A DNA stretch of 15,602 nt from JBDHRG01 sp039807445 (GCA_039807445.1 JBDHRG010000090.1:1-15602); one strand, 5' to 3'. Counted from the first letter of the stretch, positions 1 through 7,292 are shown. The notes: generated from the letters alone by a model not told the origin. A program made the numbers and translations.

Positions 1-2
1 CG

Positions 3-308
3 TGCGACGGCGTCTACGCGCTGGCGGTCAATGCCGCCCCCGGCGCCTGCGGACCGACGTTGGCGCCGGCCGAGGTCCCCGCCGCGCTCGCGGCGCTCGA
101 GCGCCGCTGCCTGCGCGAGGCCCGCCCCGGCGAGCGCCTCGAAGCCACCCTGACGCGGCTCGCTGCCGAGGGCTGGCCGGAAGACCCCGTTGGCGATTGT
201 CTGAGGCGGGACGCGGGGGGGGCCGCGGATTACGCGCGCCGCGGGCGCAGGGATAGCGCAGAGCGGCGCCGTACCTCGGAGGCAGACAAGGAGGTCTGCC
301 GAGAATGA
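3..308 (+). CDS. 3' end of an unidentified gene upstream of cobH (partial)
   Basis: An open frame enters from the left edge and stops at TGA 306-308. Up to about position 190 the third codon positions are almost all G or C, as in the neighbouring genes, and the protein reads CDGVYALAVNAAPGACGPTL and then an alanine- and leucine-rich helical stretch. After about 195 this codon bias fades and the peptide becomes arginine-rich and unstructured, where the frame crosses the inverted repeat at 205-335. The last ~35 codons may therefore be a repeat-derived tail, or the true end may have been altered near the run of eight G at 215-222. It lies upstream of cobH on the same strand, so a cobalamin-pathway role is likely by context only. 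I could not assign a family. Frame confidence is fair and function is unknown. Confidence 0.5.
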   Translation, partial: CDGVYALAVNAAPGACGPTLAPAEVPAALAALERRCLREARPGERLEATLTRLAAEGWPEDPVGDCLRRDAGGAADYARRGRRDSAERRRTSEADKEVCRE

Positions 309-335
309 GCGCAGCGGTACCCCCCGCGTCCCGCC
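205..335. repeat. Long inverted repeat with nested stems before cobH
   Basis: A perfect 16-base inverted repeat frames this interval: GGCGGGACGCGGGGGG at 205-220 and its reverse complement at 320-335. Inside are smaller complementary arms: CCGCGG 223-228 with 239-244, GCGC 245-248 with 256-259, GTACC 271-275 with GGTAC 316-320, and GGCAGAC 281-287 with GTCTGCC 294-300. As RNA it could fold into a multi-branched structure closed by a long stem. It lies between the fading end of the upstream frame and the cobH start. It could be a structured leader or processing element, or a degenerate dispersed repeat. It lacks the conserved core of a cobalamin riboswitch. The pairing is seen directly; any role is inferred. 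Confidence 0.55.
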
Positions 336-374
336 GCACACCGAGCGTGAACCGAGCATGCCGGATCGATCACC

Positions 375-380
375 GAGGAG
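375..380 (+). promoter_or_regulatory. Ribosome binding site deciding the cobH GTG start
   Basis: GAGGAG lies 7 bases before GTG 388. No comparable site precedes the in-frame ATG at 358. Starting at 388 also gives the usual CobH N-terminus, a few residues before DYIRDGAAIY. Confidence 0.7.
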
Positions 381-387
381 TCAGCGC

Positions 388-1026
388 GTGTCTGAGCAGG
401 ATTTCGACTACATCCGCGATGGCGCCGCGATCTACCGCGAGTCCTTCGCCATCATCCGCGCCGAAGCCGATCTGTCGGCGCTGCCCGCCGACCTGGCGGC
501 GGTCGCGGTGCGCATCATCCACGCCTGTGGCATGGTCGACGCCGCCGGCGAGCTGATGTTCTCGCCCGACGTCGGCGCCGCGGCGCGCGCCGCGCTGCGC
601 GCGGGCGCCCCCATCCTGTGCGACAGCGAGATGGTCGCGCACGGCATCACCCGCGCGCGGCTGCCGGCCGACAACGCCGTCGTCTGCACGCTGCGCGACC
701 CGCGCGTGCCGGCGCTGGCCGAAGCGATAGGCAACACCCGCTCGGCGGCGGCGCTCGAGCTGTGGCGGGCGCAACTCGAGGGCGCGGTGGTCGCGATCGG
801 CAACGCGCCCACCGCGCTGTTCCGCCTGCTGGAGATGCTGGCCGAGGGCGCGCCCCGGCCGGCGGCGATCCTCGGCTTCCCGGTCGGCTTCGTCGGCGCG
901 GCCGAGAGCAAGCAGGCCCTCGCCGAAGTCCCCCACGGCATCCCTTTCCTGGCCATCCGCGGCCGGCGCGGCGGCAGCGCCATGGCGGCCGGCGCGGTCA
1001 ACGCACTCGCGAGCGACAGCGAATGA
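388..1026 (+). CDS. cobH: Precorrin-8X methylmutase CobH/CbiC
   Basis: Catalyses the C11-to-C12 methyl shift that turns precorrin-8X into hydrogenobyrinate (CbiC does the same on the cobalt form), a cytosolic step of corrin ring synthesis. From the GTG start the protein has 212 residues, the normal family length. Diagnostic stretches are YIRDGAAIYRESFAIIRAEA near the N-terminus, RIIHACGMVD with His45 matching the catalytic histidine of known CobH, CDSEMVAHGITRARLP (about 78-93), IGNTRSAAALELW, and VGFVGAAESK near the C-terminus. Its stop overlaps the cobI start (ATGA), which indicates an operon with translational coupling. The in-frame ATG at 358 would add ten atypical residues and was not chosen. 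Confidence 0.95.
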   Translation: MSEQDFDYIRDGAAIYRESFAIIRAEADLSALPADLAAVAVRIIHACGMVDAAGELMFSPDVGAAARAALRAGAPILCDSEMVAHGITRARLPADNAVVCTLRDPRVPALAEAIGNTRSAAALELWRAQLEGAVVAIGNAPTALFRLLEMLAEGAPRPAAILGFPVGFVGAAESKQALAEVPHGIPFLAIRGRRGGSAMAAGAVNALASDSE

Positions 1027-1766
1027 GCACCCCGACTCCCGCTCCCGTCGGCTGCCTGTACGGCATCGGCACCGGCCCCGGCGACCCCGAGCTGATGACG
1101 CTGAAGGCGGTCCGCCTCCTGAAAGCCTGCCCGGTGGTGGCGTACTTCGCCAAGCGCGGCAGCCGCGGCAACGCGCGCCACACCGCCGACGGCCTGCTCG
1201 GCCCCGCGCAGGAAGAGCTGCCGCTGGTCTACCCGCTGACCACCGAGCTGCCGCCCGATCACCCCGAGTACGGCCGGCGGATCGAAGCCTTCTTCGACCA
1301 GTCGGCCGAGCGGCTGGCGGCGCACCTCGGTGCGGGGCGCTCGGTCGCGGTGCTGAACGAGGGCGACCCGTTCTTCTACGGTTCGTTCATGCACCTGTTC
1401 CTGCGCCTGCGCGAGCGCTTCCCGACCGAGGTGGTGCCGGGCGTGACCTCGATGGTCGGCAGCGCCGCGCTGCTGCCGCAGCCGCTGACGCTGCGCGACG
1501 ACGTGCTGTCGGTGATCCCCGGCACGCTGGCCGAGGACGCGCTGGTGCGCGCGCTGGCCAGCGCCGACGCCGCGGTGGTGATGAAGCTCGGCCAGAACCT
1601 GCCCAAGGTGCGCCGCGCGGTCGCCGCCGCCGGGCTGGCCGGGCGCGCCTGGTACGTCGAGCGCGCGACCATGGACAGCCAGCGCGTCTTGCCCTTCGGT
1701 GATGCGCCCGAGACCGCGCCGTACTTCTCGATGATCGTGATCCCCGGCGAGGGCGGGCGCCGATGA
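1023..1766 (+). CDS. cobI: Precorrin-2 C20-methyltransferase CobI/CbiL
   Basis: Transfers a methyl group from S-adenosylmethionine to C20 of precorrin-2 (or cobalt-factor II), the entry step of the corrin branch after uroporphyrinogen methylation. The protein has 247 residues. It carries the tetrapyrrole methylase glycine motif GIGTGPGDPELMTLKAVRLL near the N-terminus, the second family motif VAVLNEGDPFFYGSFMHLF, EVVPGVTSMVGSAALL, and the CobI-typical VVMKLGQNLPKVR segment. The start codon overlaps the cobH stop by ATGA and its own stop overlaps cobJ in the same way, so the three genes are probably one transcript. Whether the pathway is the aerobic (Cob) or cobalt-early (Cbi) version cannot be decided from this protein. 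Confidence 0.95.
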   Translation: MSTPTPAPVGCLYGIGTGPGDPELMTLKAVRLLKACPVVAYFAKRGSRGNARHTADGLLGPAQEELPLVYPLTTELPPDHPEYGRRIEAFFDQSAERLAAHLGAGRSVAVLNEGDPFFYGSFMHLFLRLRERFPTEVVPGVTSMVGSAALLPQPLTLRDDVLSVIPGTLAEDALVRALASADAAVVMKLGQNLPKVRRAVAAAGLAGRAWYVERATMDSQRVLPFGDAPETAPYFSMIVIPGEGGRR

Positions 1767-2521
1767 GCGGCGAGCTCGCCATCGTCGGCCTGGGGCCGGG
1801 CACCGAGGACTGGCTGACGCCCGAGGCGCGCCGCGAGCTCGAGGCCGCCGCCGACCTGGTCGGCTACGCGCCCTATCTCGCGCGCGTGCCGCCGGGGCCG
1901 CAGCGCCGCCACGCCTCCGACAACCGCGTCGAGCTCGAGCGCGCGCGCCATGCGCTGGCGCTGGCCGCCGAGGGCCGGCGCGTCGCGGTGGTGTCGGGCG
2001 GCGACCCGGGCGTGTTCGCGATGGCCGCCGCGGTGTTCGAGGCGCTCGAGGCGGCCGACGAGCCGCGCTGGCATGCGGTGCCGATCCGCGTCGCGCCCGG
2101 CCTCTCGGCGATGCAGGCGGCGGCGGCGCGCGCCGGGGCGCCGCTCGGCCACGATTTCTGCGCGATCTCGCTGTCGGACAACCTCAAGCCCTGGGGCGTG
2201 GTGCTGCGCCGGCTGCGGCTGGCGGCCGAAGCGGACTTCGTGATCGCGCTGTACAACCCGATCTCGCGCGCACGCCCCTGGCAGCTCGGCGCGGCCTTCG
2301 ATGCCCTGCGCGCGATCCGCGCACCGGCGACGCCGGTGATCCTCGGTCGCGCGATCGGCCGGCCCGACGAGCGCCTCGCGGTCAGCACGCTGGCTGCGGT
2401 CGACCCGGCCGACGCCGACATGCGCACCGTGGTGATCATCGGCTCGTCGCAGACGCGCCTGCTCGGGCGCGAGGGCGCGCAGCCCTGGGTCTACACCCCG
2501 CGCCGCTACGGCACGCGATGA
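1763..2521 (+). CDS. cobJ: Precorrin-3B C17-methyltransferase CobJ/CbiH
   Basis: Methylates C17 and drives ring contraction of the macrocycle using S-adenosylmethionine. It is a stand-alone 252-residue protein, without the CbiG or other domain fusions found in some lineages. Visible motifs are the N-terminal glycine loop IVGLGPGTEDWLTPEA, VVSGGDPGVFAMAAAVFEAL (the GGDPG motif of the family), the CobJ signature DFCAISLSDNLKPW, and ALYNPISRARPWQL. The start overlaps the cobI stop (ATGA). The last 16 bases overlap the 3' end of cobK, which is transcribed towards it. Confidence 0.95.
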   Translation: MSGELAIVGLGPGTEDWLTPEARRELEAAADLVGYAPYLARVPPGPQRRHASDNRVELERARHALALAAEGRRVAVVSGGDPGVFAMAAAVFEALEAADEPRWHAVPIRVAPGLSAMQAAAARAGAPLGHDFCAISLSDNLKPWGVVLRRLRLAAEADFVIALYNPISRARPWQLGAAFDALRAIRAPATPVILGRAIGRPDERLAVSTLAAVDPADADMRTVVIIGSSQTRLLGREGAQPWVYTPRRYGTR

Positions 2522-3264
2522 GCCGCCGCCAGCGCCTCGAGCCAGGCGAGCGCCGCGCCCGCCGCGTGCACCTCGGCCGCGCCGCTCGCGGGCGGGCGCT
2601 CGACCATCACCACCGGGATGCCGCGCCGCCGCGCCGCCTCGAGCTTGTCGCGCGTCGCCGCGCCGCCGCTGTTCTTGCTGACCAGCACCTCGATGCGGTG
2701 CTCGGCCATCAGCGCCAGCTCGGCCGTGAGCGTGAACGGACCACGGTCGAGCACCAGCGTCATCCGTGGCAGCGCCGGCATCGGCTGCGGCGGGTCGACG
2801 GCGCGGACCAGATAAGTCTTGTCCGGGACCGCCTCGAACGGCGCCAGCTCCTGTCGGCCGATGGTCAGGAACACGCGCTCGCCCAGGCCCCGCAAGGCCT
2901 CGGCCGCAGCCGGCATGTCGGGCACGACGATCCAGCGCTCGCCGGGGCCGGGGGTCCACGGCGCGCGGATCAGCGCCAGCAGCGGCACGCCGGTGCGCAC
3001 GCACGCCGCCGCGGCGTTGGCCGAGATCCGCGCCGCGAAGGGATGGGTCGCGTCGACCACGGCGGCGATACCCGCTTGATGCAGGTACCCGGCCAGACCG
3101 TCGGCGCCGCCGAAGCCGCCGATGCGCGTCGGCAGCGGCAGCGGCGCGGGCTGCGCGGTGCGTCCGGCCAGCGACACCGTGGCGTCGATCGCCGGGTGGC
3201 CGGCCAGCCGCCGCGCCAGCGCCGTGGCTTCGGTGGTACCGCCGAGGATCAGGGTTTTCATCAT
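2506..3264 (-). CDS. cobK: Precorrin-6A reductase CobK/CbiJ
   Basis: NAD(P)H-dependent reduction of the corrin macrocycle (precorrin-6A to precorrin-6B, or the cobalt analogue). From ATG 3264 the protein has 252 residues, the usual size. Family landmarks are the N-terminal LILGGTTEATALARRL, then VVDATHPFAARISANAAAAC, RWIVVPDMPAAAEAL, VFLTIGRQELAPF and VSKNSGGAATRDKLEAARRR. The open frame continues 18 codons further upstream. I chose the first of two adjacent ATG codons because GAGGGA lies 8 bases before it and the family starts at this point. It sits on the opposite strand to its pathway partners: tail-to-tail with cobJ (16-base overlap) and head-to-head with cobL (29 bases between starts). 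Confidence 0.94.
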   Translation of the reverse strand: MMKTLILGGTTEATALARRLAGHPAIDATVSLAGRTAQPAPLPLPTRIGGFGGADGLAGYLHQAGIAAVVDATHPFAARISANAAAACVRTGVPLLALIRAPWTPGPGERWIVVPDMPAAAEALRGLGERVFLTIGRQELAPFEAVPDKTYLVRAVDPPQPMPALPRMTLVLDRGPFTLTAELALMAEHRIEVLVSKNSGGAATRDKLEAARRRGIPVVMVERPPASGAAEVHAAGAALAWLEALAAAHRVP

Positions 3265-3293
3265 CGTTCGTTTCCCTCGCCTGCGAGCGCGCC

Positions 3294-4610
3294 ATGAATA
3301 ACACACCCGCCTCGGCATCGCCCACGCGCTGGCTGTCGGTCGTCGGCCTCGGCGAAGACGGCTGGAACGGGCTGGCGCCGGCCGCGCGCGCGCTGATCGA
3401 GGGCGCCGAGCTCGTCGCCGGTGGCGCGCGCCACCTGGCGCTGGTGCCTGAACGGCCGGGGCAGCAGCGCTTCGTCTGGCCCTCGCCGCTCGTCGAGGCC
3501 TGGCCGGTACTGCTGGCCCGGCGCGGCCGGCCGGTGTGCGTACTGGCGAGCGGCGACCCGAGCTGGTACGGCATCGGCGCGACGCTGGCGCGCCGCGTGC
3601 CGGCCGAGGAGATGCGGGTGCTGCCGGGGGTTTCGGCGTTCAGCCTCGCCGCGGCGCGGCTGGGCTGGCCGCTGCAGGACTGCGTCTGCCTCAGCGTCCA
3701 CGGCCGCCCGCTCGAGCGCGTGATCCCGCATCTGGTGCCGGGCGCGCGGCTGTTGATGCTGAGCTGGGACGGCACCACGCCGGCGCGGCTCGCGGCGCTC
3801 GCGACCGCGCGTAGTTTCGGCGCCTCGCGGCTGACGGTGCTCGAGGCGATGGGCGGGCCGCGCGAGCGCCGGCGCGAGGCGCGCGCCGACGCGTGGACCG
3901 AGGCGCGCGTCGAAGACCTCAACACCGTCGCGCTCGAATGCGCCGCCGAGCGGGGCGCCCGCGTCCTGCCGCGCACCCCCGGGCTGCCCGAGGACTGGTT
4001 CGCGCACGACGGCCAGATCACCAAGCGCGAGGTGCGCGCGCTGACGCTGTCGTGGCTGGCGCCGCGGCGTGGCGAGCTGCTGTGGGATGTCGGCGCCGGT
4101 TCGGGCTCGATCGGCATCGAATGGCTGCTGGCCGACCCGGCCAACCGCGCGATCGCGGTCGAGCCCCGCGCCGATCGCGCCGAGCGCATCCCGGTCAACG
4201 CCGCAGCGCTCGGCGTGCCGGGGCTGGAGCTGGTGCGCGGCGCCGCCCCGGGCGCGCTCGCCGGCCTGCTGCCGCCCGACGCCGTATTCATCGGCGGCGG
4301 CCTGACCGTCCCCGGCGTGCTCGATGCGTGCTGGGCGGCGCTCGCGCCCGGCGGGCGCCTGGTCGCCAATGCCGTGACGCTCGAGAGCGAAGCCTTCTTG
4401 GTCGGCGCGCAGTCGCGCCTGGGCGGGCAACTGTCGCGGATCGCGGTCAGCCGCGCCGAGCCGCTCGGCGGCTTCCTCGGCTGGCGACCGCTGATGCCGG
4501 TGACGCTGTGGCGGGTGGAAAAACCCTACGGGGTCCACCCCACCCCGCCCCTCCCCTTGACAGGGGAGGGCGCAGGTTCGGTCCCGATTCGATGTGGTGA
4601 TCCTCGATAG
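3294..4610 (+). CDS. cobL: Precorrin-6B C5,15-methyltransferase (decarboxylating) CobL, CbiE-CbiT fusion
   Basis: A bifunctional enzyme that methylates C5 and C15 and removes the acetate carboxyl at C12. The 438-residue product has an N-terminal CbiE-type methylase (SVVGLGEDGWNGLAPAARAL, VCVLASGDPSWYGIGATLAR, RVLPGVSAFSLAAARLGWPL). Its C-terminal CbiT-type Rossmann methyltransferase has LPEDWFAHDGQITKREVRAL and the SAM-binding loop LLWDVGAGSGSIGIEWLLAD near residue 262, then IGGGLTVPGVLDACWAALAP. The family normally ends near LWRVEKP, residue 411. The remaining 27 residues (including HPTPPLPLTGEG) are encoded by a GC-rich intergenic repeat and are probably an unstructured addition. The start has only a weak Shine-Dalgarno sequence; ATG 3294 is the first codon that leaves the standard N-terminus. 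Confidence 0.94.
   Translation: MNNTPASASPTRWLSVVGLGEDGWNGLAPAARALIEGAELVAGGARHLALVPERPGQQRFVWPSPLVEAWPVLLARRGRPVCVLASGDPSWYGIGATLARRVPAEEMRVLPGVSAFSLAAARLGWPLQDCVCLSVHGRPLERVIPHLVPGARLLMLSWDGTTPARLAALATARSFGASRLTVLEAMGGPRERRREARADAWTEARVEDLNTVALECAAERGARVLPRTPGLPEDWFAHDGQITKREVRALTLSWLAPRRGELLWDVGAGSGSIGIEWLLADPANRAIAVEPRADRAERIPVNAAALGVPGLELVRGAAPGALAGLLPPDAVFIGGGLTVPGVLDACWAALAPGGRLVANAVTLESEAFLVGAQSRLGGQLSRIAVSRAEPLGGFLGWRPLMPVTLWRVEKPYGVHPTPPLPLTGEGAGSVPIRCGDPR
4530..4570. repeat. REP-like palindromic element fused to the end of cobL
   Basis: Two small palindromes follow each other: GGGGT-CC-ACCCC (4530-4541) and CCCTCCCCT-TGAC-AGGGGAGGG (4549-4570, 9 bp stem, 4 base loop). C/G-rich palindromes of this 'CCCCTCCCC...GGGGAGGG' kind are common dispersed intergenic elements in beta- and gammaproteobacteria and often appear in open frames as PTPPLPLTGEG. 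Here the element lies inside the cobL frame and extends it. Copy number elsewhere in the genome cannot be seen from this window. Confidence 0.6.
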
Positions 4611-4640
4611 CACGGTCCCCCAGTACACGGAGAACCTCGC

Positions 4641-5405
4641 ATGACGATCCATTTCATCGGCGCCGGCCCCGGAGCGCCCGATCTGCTGACGCTGCGCGGG
4701 CGCGACCTGATCGCCGCCTGCCCGGTGTGTCTGTACGCCGGCTCGCTGGTGCCGCGCGAAATCCTGGCGCACGCGCCTGCCGGCGCGCGCCTGGTCGACA
4801 CCGCGCCGATGACGCTCGACGCGATCGTCGCCGAATGCGTGCGCGCGCACGCCGCCGGCGAGGACGTCGCGCGGCTGCACTCGGGCGACCTGTCGGTGTA
4901 CAGCGCGCTCGGCGAGCAGACCCGCCGGCTGCGCGAGCTCGGCATTCCGTACACGGTAACGCCGGGGGTGCCGGCCTTCGCCGCCGCCGCCGCGGTGCTG
5001 GGGCGCGAGCTGACGCTGCCCGAGCTGAGCCAGACGCTGATCCTGACGCGCACCTCGGGGCGCGCCTCGGCGATGCCGGAGCACGAGACGCTCGAAGTAC
5101 TCGGCGCCTCGGGCGCCACGCTCGCGATCCACCTGTCGATCCACGTGCTCGAGCGCATCGCCGAGCGACTGATCCCGCGCTACGGCGCCGACTGCCCGGT
5201 GGCGGTGGTCTACCGCGCCAGCTGGCCCGACGAGCGCGTGCTGCGCGGCACGTTGGGCGGCATCGCCGCGCGCGTCGCCGAAGCGCCGATCGAGCGCACC
5301 GCGCTGATCCTGGTCGGGCGCGTGCTCGGCTCGGAAGACTTCCGCTGCAGCGCGCTGTACGACCCGGCGCACGTGCGTCGCTACCGCGGCGCGGTGGAAA
5401 GCTGA
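4641..5405 (+). CDS. cobM: Precorrin-4 C11-methyltransferase CobM/CbiF
   Basis: Methylates C11 of precorrin-4 (or cobalt-precorrin-4) with S-adenosylmethionine. The 254-residue protein shows the tetrapyrrole methylase fold: MTIHFIGAGPGAPDLLTLRG at the start, CPVCLYAGSLVPREIL, the second motif VARLHSGDLSVYSALGEQ, YTVTPGVPAFAAAAAVLGRE, TLILTRTSGRASAMPE (characteristic of CobM), and a C-terminal LYDPAHVRRYR. GGAGA ends 7 bases before ATG 4641. It follows cobL by 30 bases on the same strand, so the two are probably co-transcribed, possibly with reduced readthrough because of the palindromes at the end of cobL. Confidence 0.95.
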   Translation: MTIHFIGAGPGAPDLLTLRGRDLIAACPVCLYAGSLVPREILAHAPAGARLVDTAPMTLDAIVAECVRAHAAGEDVARLHSGDLSVYSALGEQTRRLRELGIPYTVTPGVPAFAAAAAVLGRELTLPELSQTLILTRTSGRASAMPEHETLEVLGASGATLAIHLSIHVLERIAERLIPRYGADCPVAVVYRASWPDERVLRGTLGGIAARVAEAPIERTALILVGRVLGSEDFRCSALYDPAHVRRYRGAVES

Positions 5406-5510
5406 TGCTCGGCACCGGCGTCCTGCCGTGGCAACGGCCGACCGATACCTGCCAGGACATCGGCAGCGCCGTGCCGATCCACGGCCGCGCGCTCGCAGCA
5501 GCACCCGTGG

Positions 5511-5540
5511 TTCGTTTATAAGGGTTATTACTTAGACGCC
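5511..5540 (+). promoter_or_regulatory. AT-rich patch, probable promoter region for the ETF oxidoreductase gene
   Basis: The 189 bases between cobM and the next gene contain one clearly AT-rich patch, TTCGTTTATAAGGGTTATTA and onward, which stands out in this GC-rich window. TATAAG (5517-5522) and TATTAC are possible -10 elements but no convincing -35 accompanies them. Upstream of it (5408-5475) is an imperfect inverted repeat, CGGCACCGGCG against CGCCGTGCCG, that might end the cob transcript. The exact promoter cannot be fixed. Confidence 0.35.
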
Positions 5541-5575
5541 TACCGAGTGTTACCATGCCCGTCATTCCGCCCTTT

Positions 5576-5588
5576 GGAGAGAGAGGAG
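5576..5588 (+). promoter_or_regulatory. Ribosome binding site deciding the GTG 5595 start
   Basis: GGAGAGAGAGGAG ends 6 bases before GTG 5595, an ideal distance. The later ATG 5610 would be 21 bases away, and the earlier ATG 5547 (as read in the longest open frame) precedes the site altogether. Confidence 0.7.
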
Positions 5589-5594
5589 CCAGCG

Positions 5595-7232
5595 GTGCAA
5601 CGTGAAGCGATGGAATACGACGTGGTGATCGTCGGCGGCGGCCCCTCGGGGCTGGCGGCGGCGATCCGGCTGAAGCAGCTCGCGGCTCAAGCCGGCGCCG
5701 AGCTGTCGGTGTGCGTGCTGGAGAAGGGCTCGGAGATCGGCGCACACATCCTCTCGGGGGCCTGCCTCGAGCCGCGTGCGCTGAACGAGCTGATCCCCGA
5801 CTGGAAGGAGAAAGGCGCACCGCTGAACACCCCGGTCAGCGAAGACCGCTTCGTGCTGCTGACGCGCGAGACCAGCTATCGGCTGCCCACCCCGCCGCAG
5901 ATGCACAACCAGGGCAACTACATCATCAGCCTCGGCAACCTGTGCCGCTGGCTGGCGGGCCAGGCCGAGGCGCTCGGCGTCGAGCTCTACCCCGGCTTCG
6001 CCGCCGCCGAGGTGCTGTACCACGCCGATGGCGCGGTCGCCGGCGTGGCCACCGGCGACATGGGCCGCGACCAGGCCGGCCAGCCGACCGAAGCGTTCGA
6101 GCCCGGCGTCGAGCTGCGCGCGCGCCAGACCATCTTCGCCGAGGGCTGCCGCGGCTCGCTGACCAAGACGCTGTTCGAGCGCTTCAAGCTCAGAGACGGC
6201 GTCGGCCCGCAGACCTACGGCATCGGCATCAAGGAGCTGTGGGAGGTCGACCCGGCGAAGCACCAGCCCGGTCTGGTGATCCATACGCTCGGCTGGCCGC
6301 TCGACGGCAAGACCTACGGCGGCTCGTTCCTCTACCACCTCGAGAACCACCAGGTCGCGGTGGGCTTCGTCATCGGCCTTGATTACCAGAACCCCTGGCT
6401 CAGCCCCTTCGACGAGTTCCAGCGCTTCAAGACCCACCCCGACATCCGTTCGACCTTCGAGGGCGGGCGGCGCCTCAGCTACGGTGCGCGCGCGCTCAGC
6501 GAGGGCGGCTTCCAGGCCATCCCCAGGCTCGCCTTCCCCGGCGGGGTGCTGGTCGGCGACACCGCCGGCTTCCTCAACGTGCCCAAGATCAAGGGCACGC
6601 ACACGGCGATGAAGTCGGGCATGGTCGCCGCCGAGGCGGTGTTCGAGCACCTGGTCGAGAACAAACCCGGCACCGAGGTCAGCGCCTATCCGGACAAGCT
6701 GAAGGCCTCGTGGCTGTGGGAGGAGCTGCGCGGAGTGCGCAACATCCGCCCGAGCTTCCGCTGGGGCATGATCGGCGGGCTGGTGTACTCGGCGCTTGAC
6801 ACCTACGTGCTGCGCGGCAAGGCCCCGTGGACGCTGCACCACCACGCCGACCACGAAGCGCTGAAGCCGGCGGCGCACTACGACCGCATCGACTACCCCA
6901 AGCCCGACGGCAAGGTCAGCTTCGACAAGCTCTCCTCGGTGTTCATCTCCAACACCAACCACAACGAGCACCAGCCCTGCCACCTGCGCCTGCGCGATCC
7001 CGGCCGTGCGGTCGCGGTCAACTGGACCGTCTACGCCGGCCCCGAGGCGCGCTTCTGCCCGGCCGGGGTGTACGAGTACCTCGACGACGCCGACAACCCC
7101 GCCGGCAAGCGGCTGCAGATCAACGCCCAGAACTGCGTCCACTGCAAGACCTGCGACATCAAGGACCCGACGCAGAACATCGACTGGGTGGTGCCCGAGG
7201 GCGGTGGCGGACCCAACTACCCGAACATGTGA
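5595..7232 (+). CDS. Electron-transfer-flavoprotein:ubiquinone oxidoreductase (ETF-QO)
   Basis: A membrane-associated flavoprotein with a 4Fe-4S cluster that passes electrons from reduced ETF (fatty-acid and amino-acid dehydrogenases) to ubiquinone. The 545-residue product begins QREAMEYDVVIVGGGPSGLA, the FAD-binding GxGxxG loop preceded by the same short N-terminus as proteobacterial homologues. Other family stretches are GSEIGAHILSGACLEPRAL, NQGNYIISLGNLCRWLAGQA, GIGIKELWEVDPAKHQPGLV, GGSFLYHLENHQVAVGFVIG and KIKGTHTAMKSGMVAAEAVF. The C-terminal ferredoxin-like part holds cluster ligands Cys488, Cys514, Cys517 and Cys520 and ends EGGGGPNYPNM, as in the family. All four cysteines are present, so it should be functional. 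No etfAB genes are in the window. An intrinsic terminator follows 24 bases after the stop, so it seems monocistronic or last in its unit. Confidence 0.95.
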   Translation: MQREAMEYDVVIVGGGPSGLAAAIRLKQLAAQAGAELSVCVLEKGSEIGAHILSGACLEPRALNELIPDWKEKGAPLNTPVSEDRFVLLTRETSYRLPTPPQMHNQGNYIISLGNLCRWLAGQAEALGVELYPGFAAAEVLYHADGAVAGVATGDMGRDQAGQPTEAFEPGVELRARQTIFAEGCRGSLTKTLFERFKLRDGVGPQTYGIGIKELWEVDPAKHQPGLVIHTLGWPLDGKTYGGSFLYHLENHQVAVGFVIGLDYQNPWLSPFDEFQRFKTHPDIRSTFEGGRRLSYGARALSEGGFQAIPRLAFPGGVLVGDTAGFLNVPKIKGTHTAMKSGMVAAEAVFEHLVENKPGTEVSAYPDKLKASWLWEELRGVRNIRPSFRWGMIGGLVYSALDTYVLRGKAPWTLHHHADHEALKPAAHYDRIDYPKPDGKVSFDKLSSVFISNTNHNEHQPCHLRLRDPGRAVAVNWTVYAGPEARFCPAGVYEYLDDADNPAGKRLQINAQNCVHCKTCDIKDPTQNIDWVVPEGGGGPNYPNM

Positions 7233-7256
7233 GCCCCCGCACACCTGCGCCATCGA

Positions 7257-7285
7257 CGGAGGCCGCTTCGCGGCCTCCGCCGTTT
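7257..7285 (+). terminator. Intrinsic terminator after the ETF oxidoreductase gene
   Basis: CGGAGGCCGC-TTC-GCGGCCTCCG is a perfect 10 bp stem (7257-7266 with 7270-7279), followed shortly by TTTT at 7283-7286. It lies 24 bases after the stop codon. Confidence 0.85.
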
Positions 7286-7292
7286 TCACGTC

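Noticed and set aside
205..387. Cobalamin riboswitch before cobH, suggested by an AGGAGGTCTGCC-like end and by AATCCGCGG on the reverse strand
   Set aside because: The conserved core (GGGAA, GGTG..AATCC, CCCGC.ACTGT) is missing on both strands in the right order. Only isolated short matches are present.
358..387. ATG 358 as the cobH start
   Set aside because: It lacks a ribosome binding site and adds residues absent from the family. GTG 388 has GAGGAG at the right distance.
1376..4369. A 997-codon minus-strand open frame across cobI, cobJ, cobK and cobL
   Set aside because: GC-driven antisense frame. The real genes in other frames have full family motifs.
5405..5521. A 38-codon frame starting on the cobM stop (TGATG)
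   Set aside because: No recognisable motif, no ribosome binding site of note and no family. Its end lies in the probable promoter patch of the next gene.
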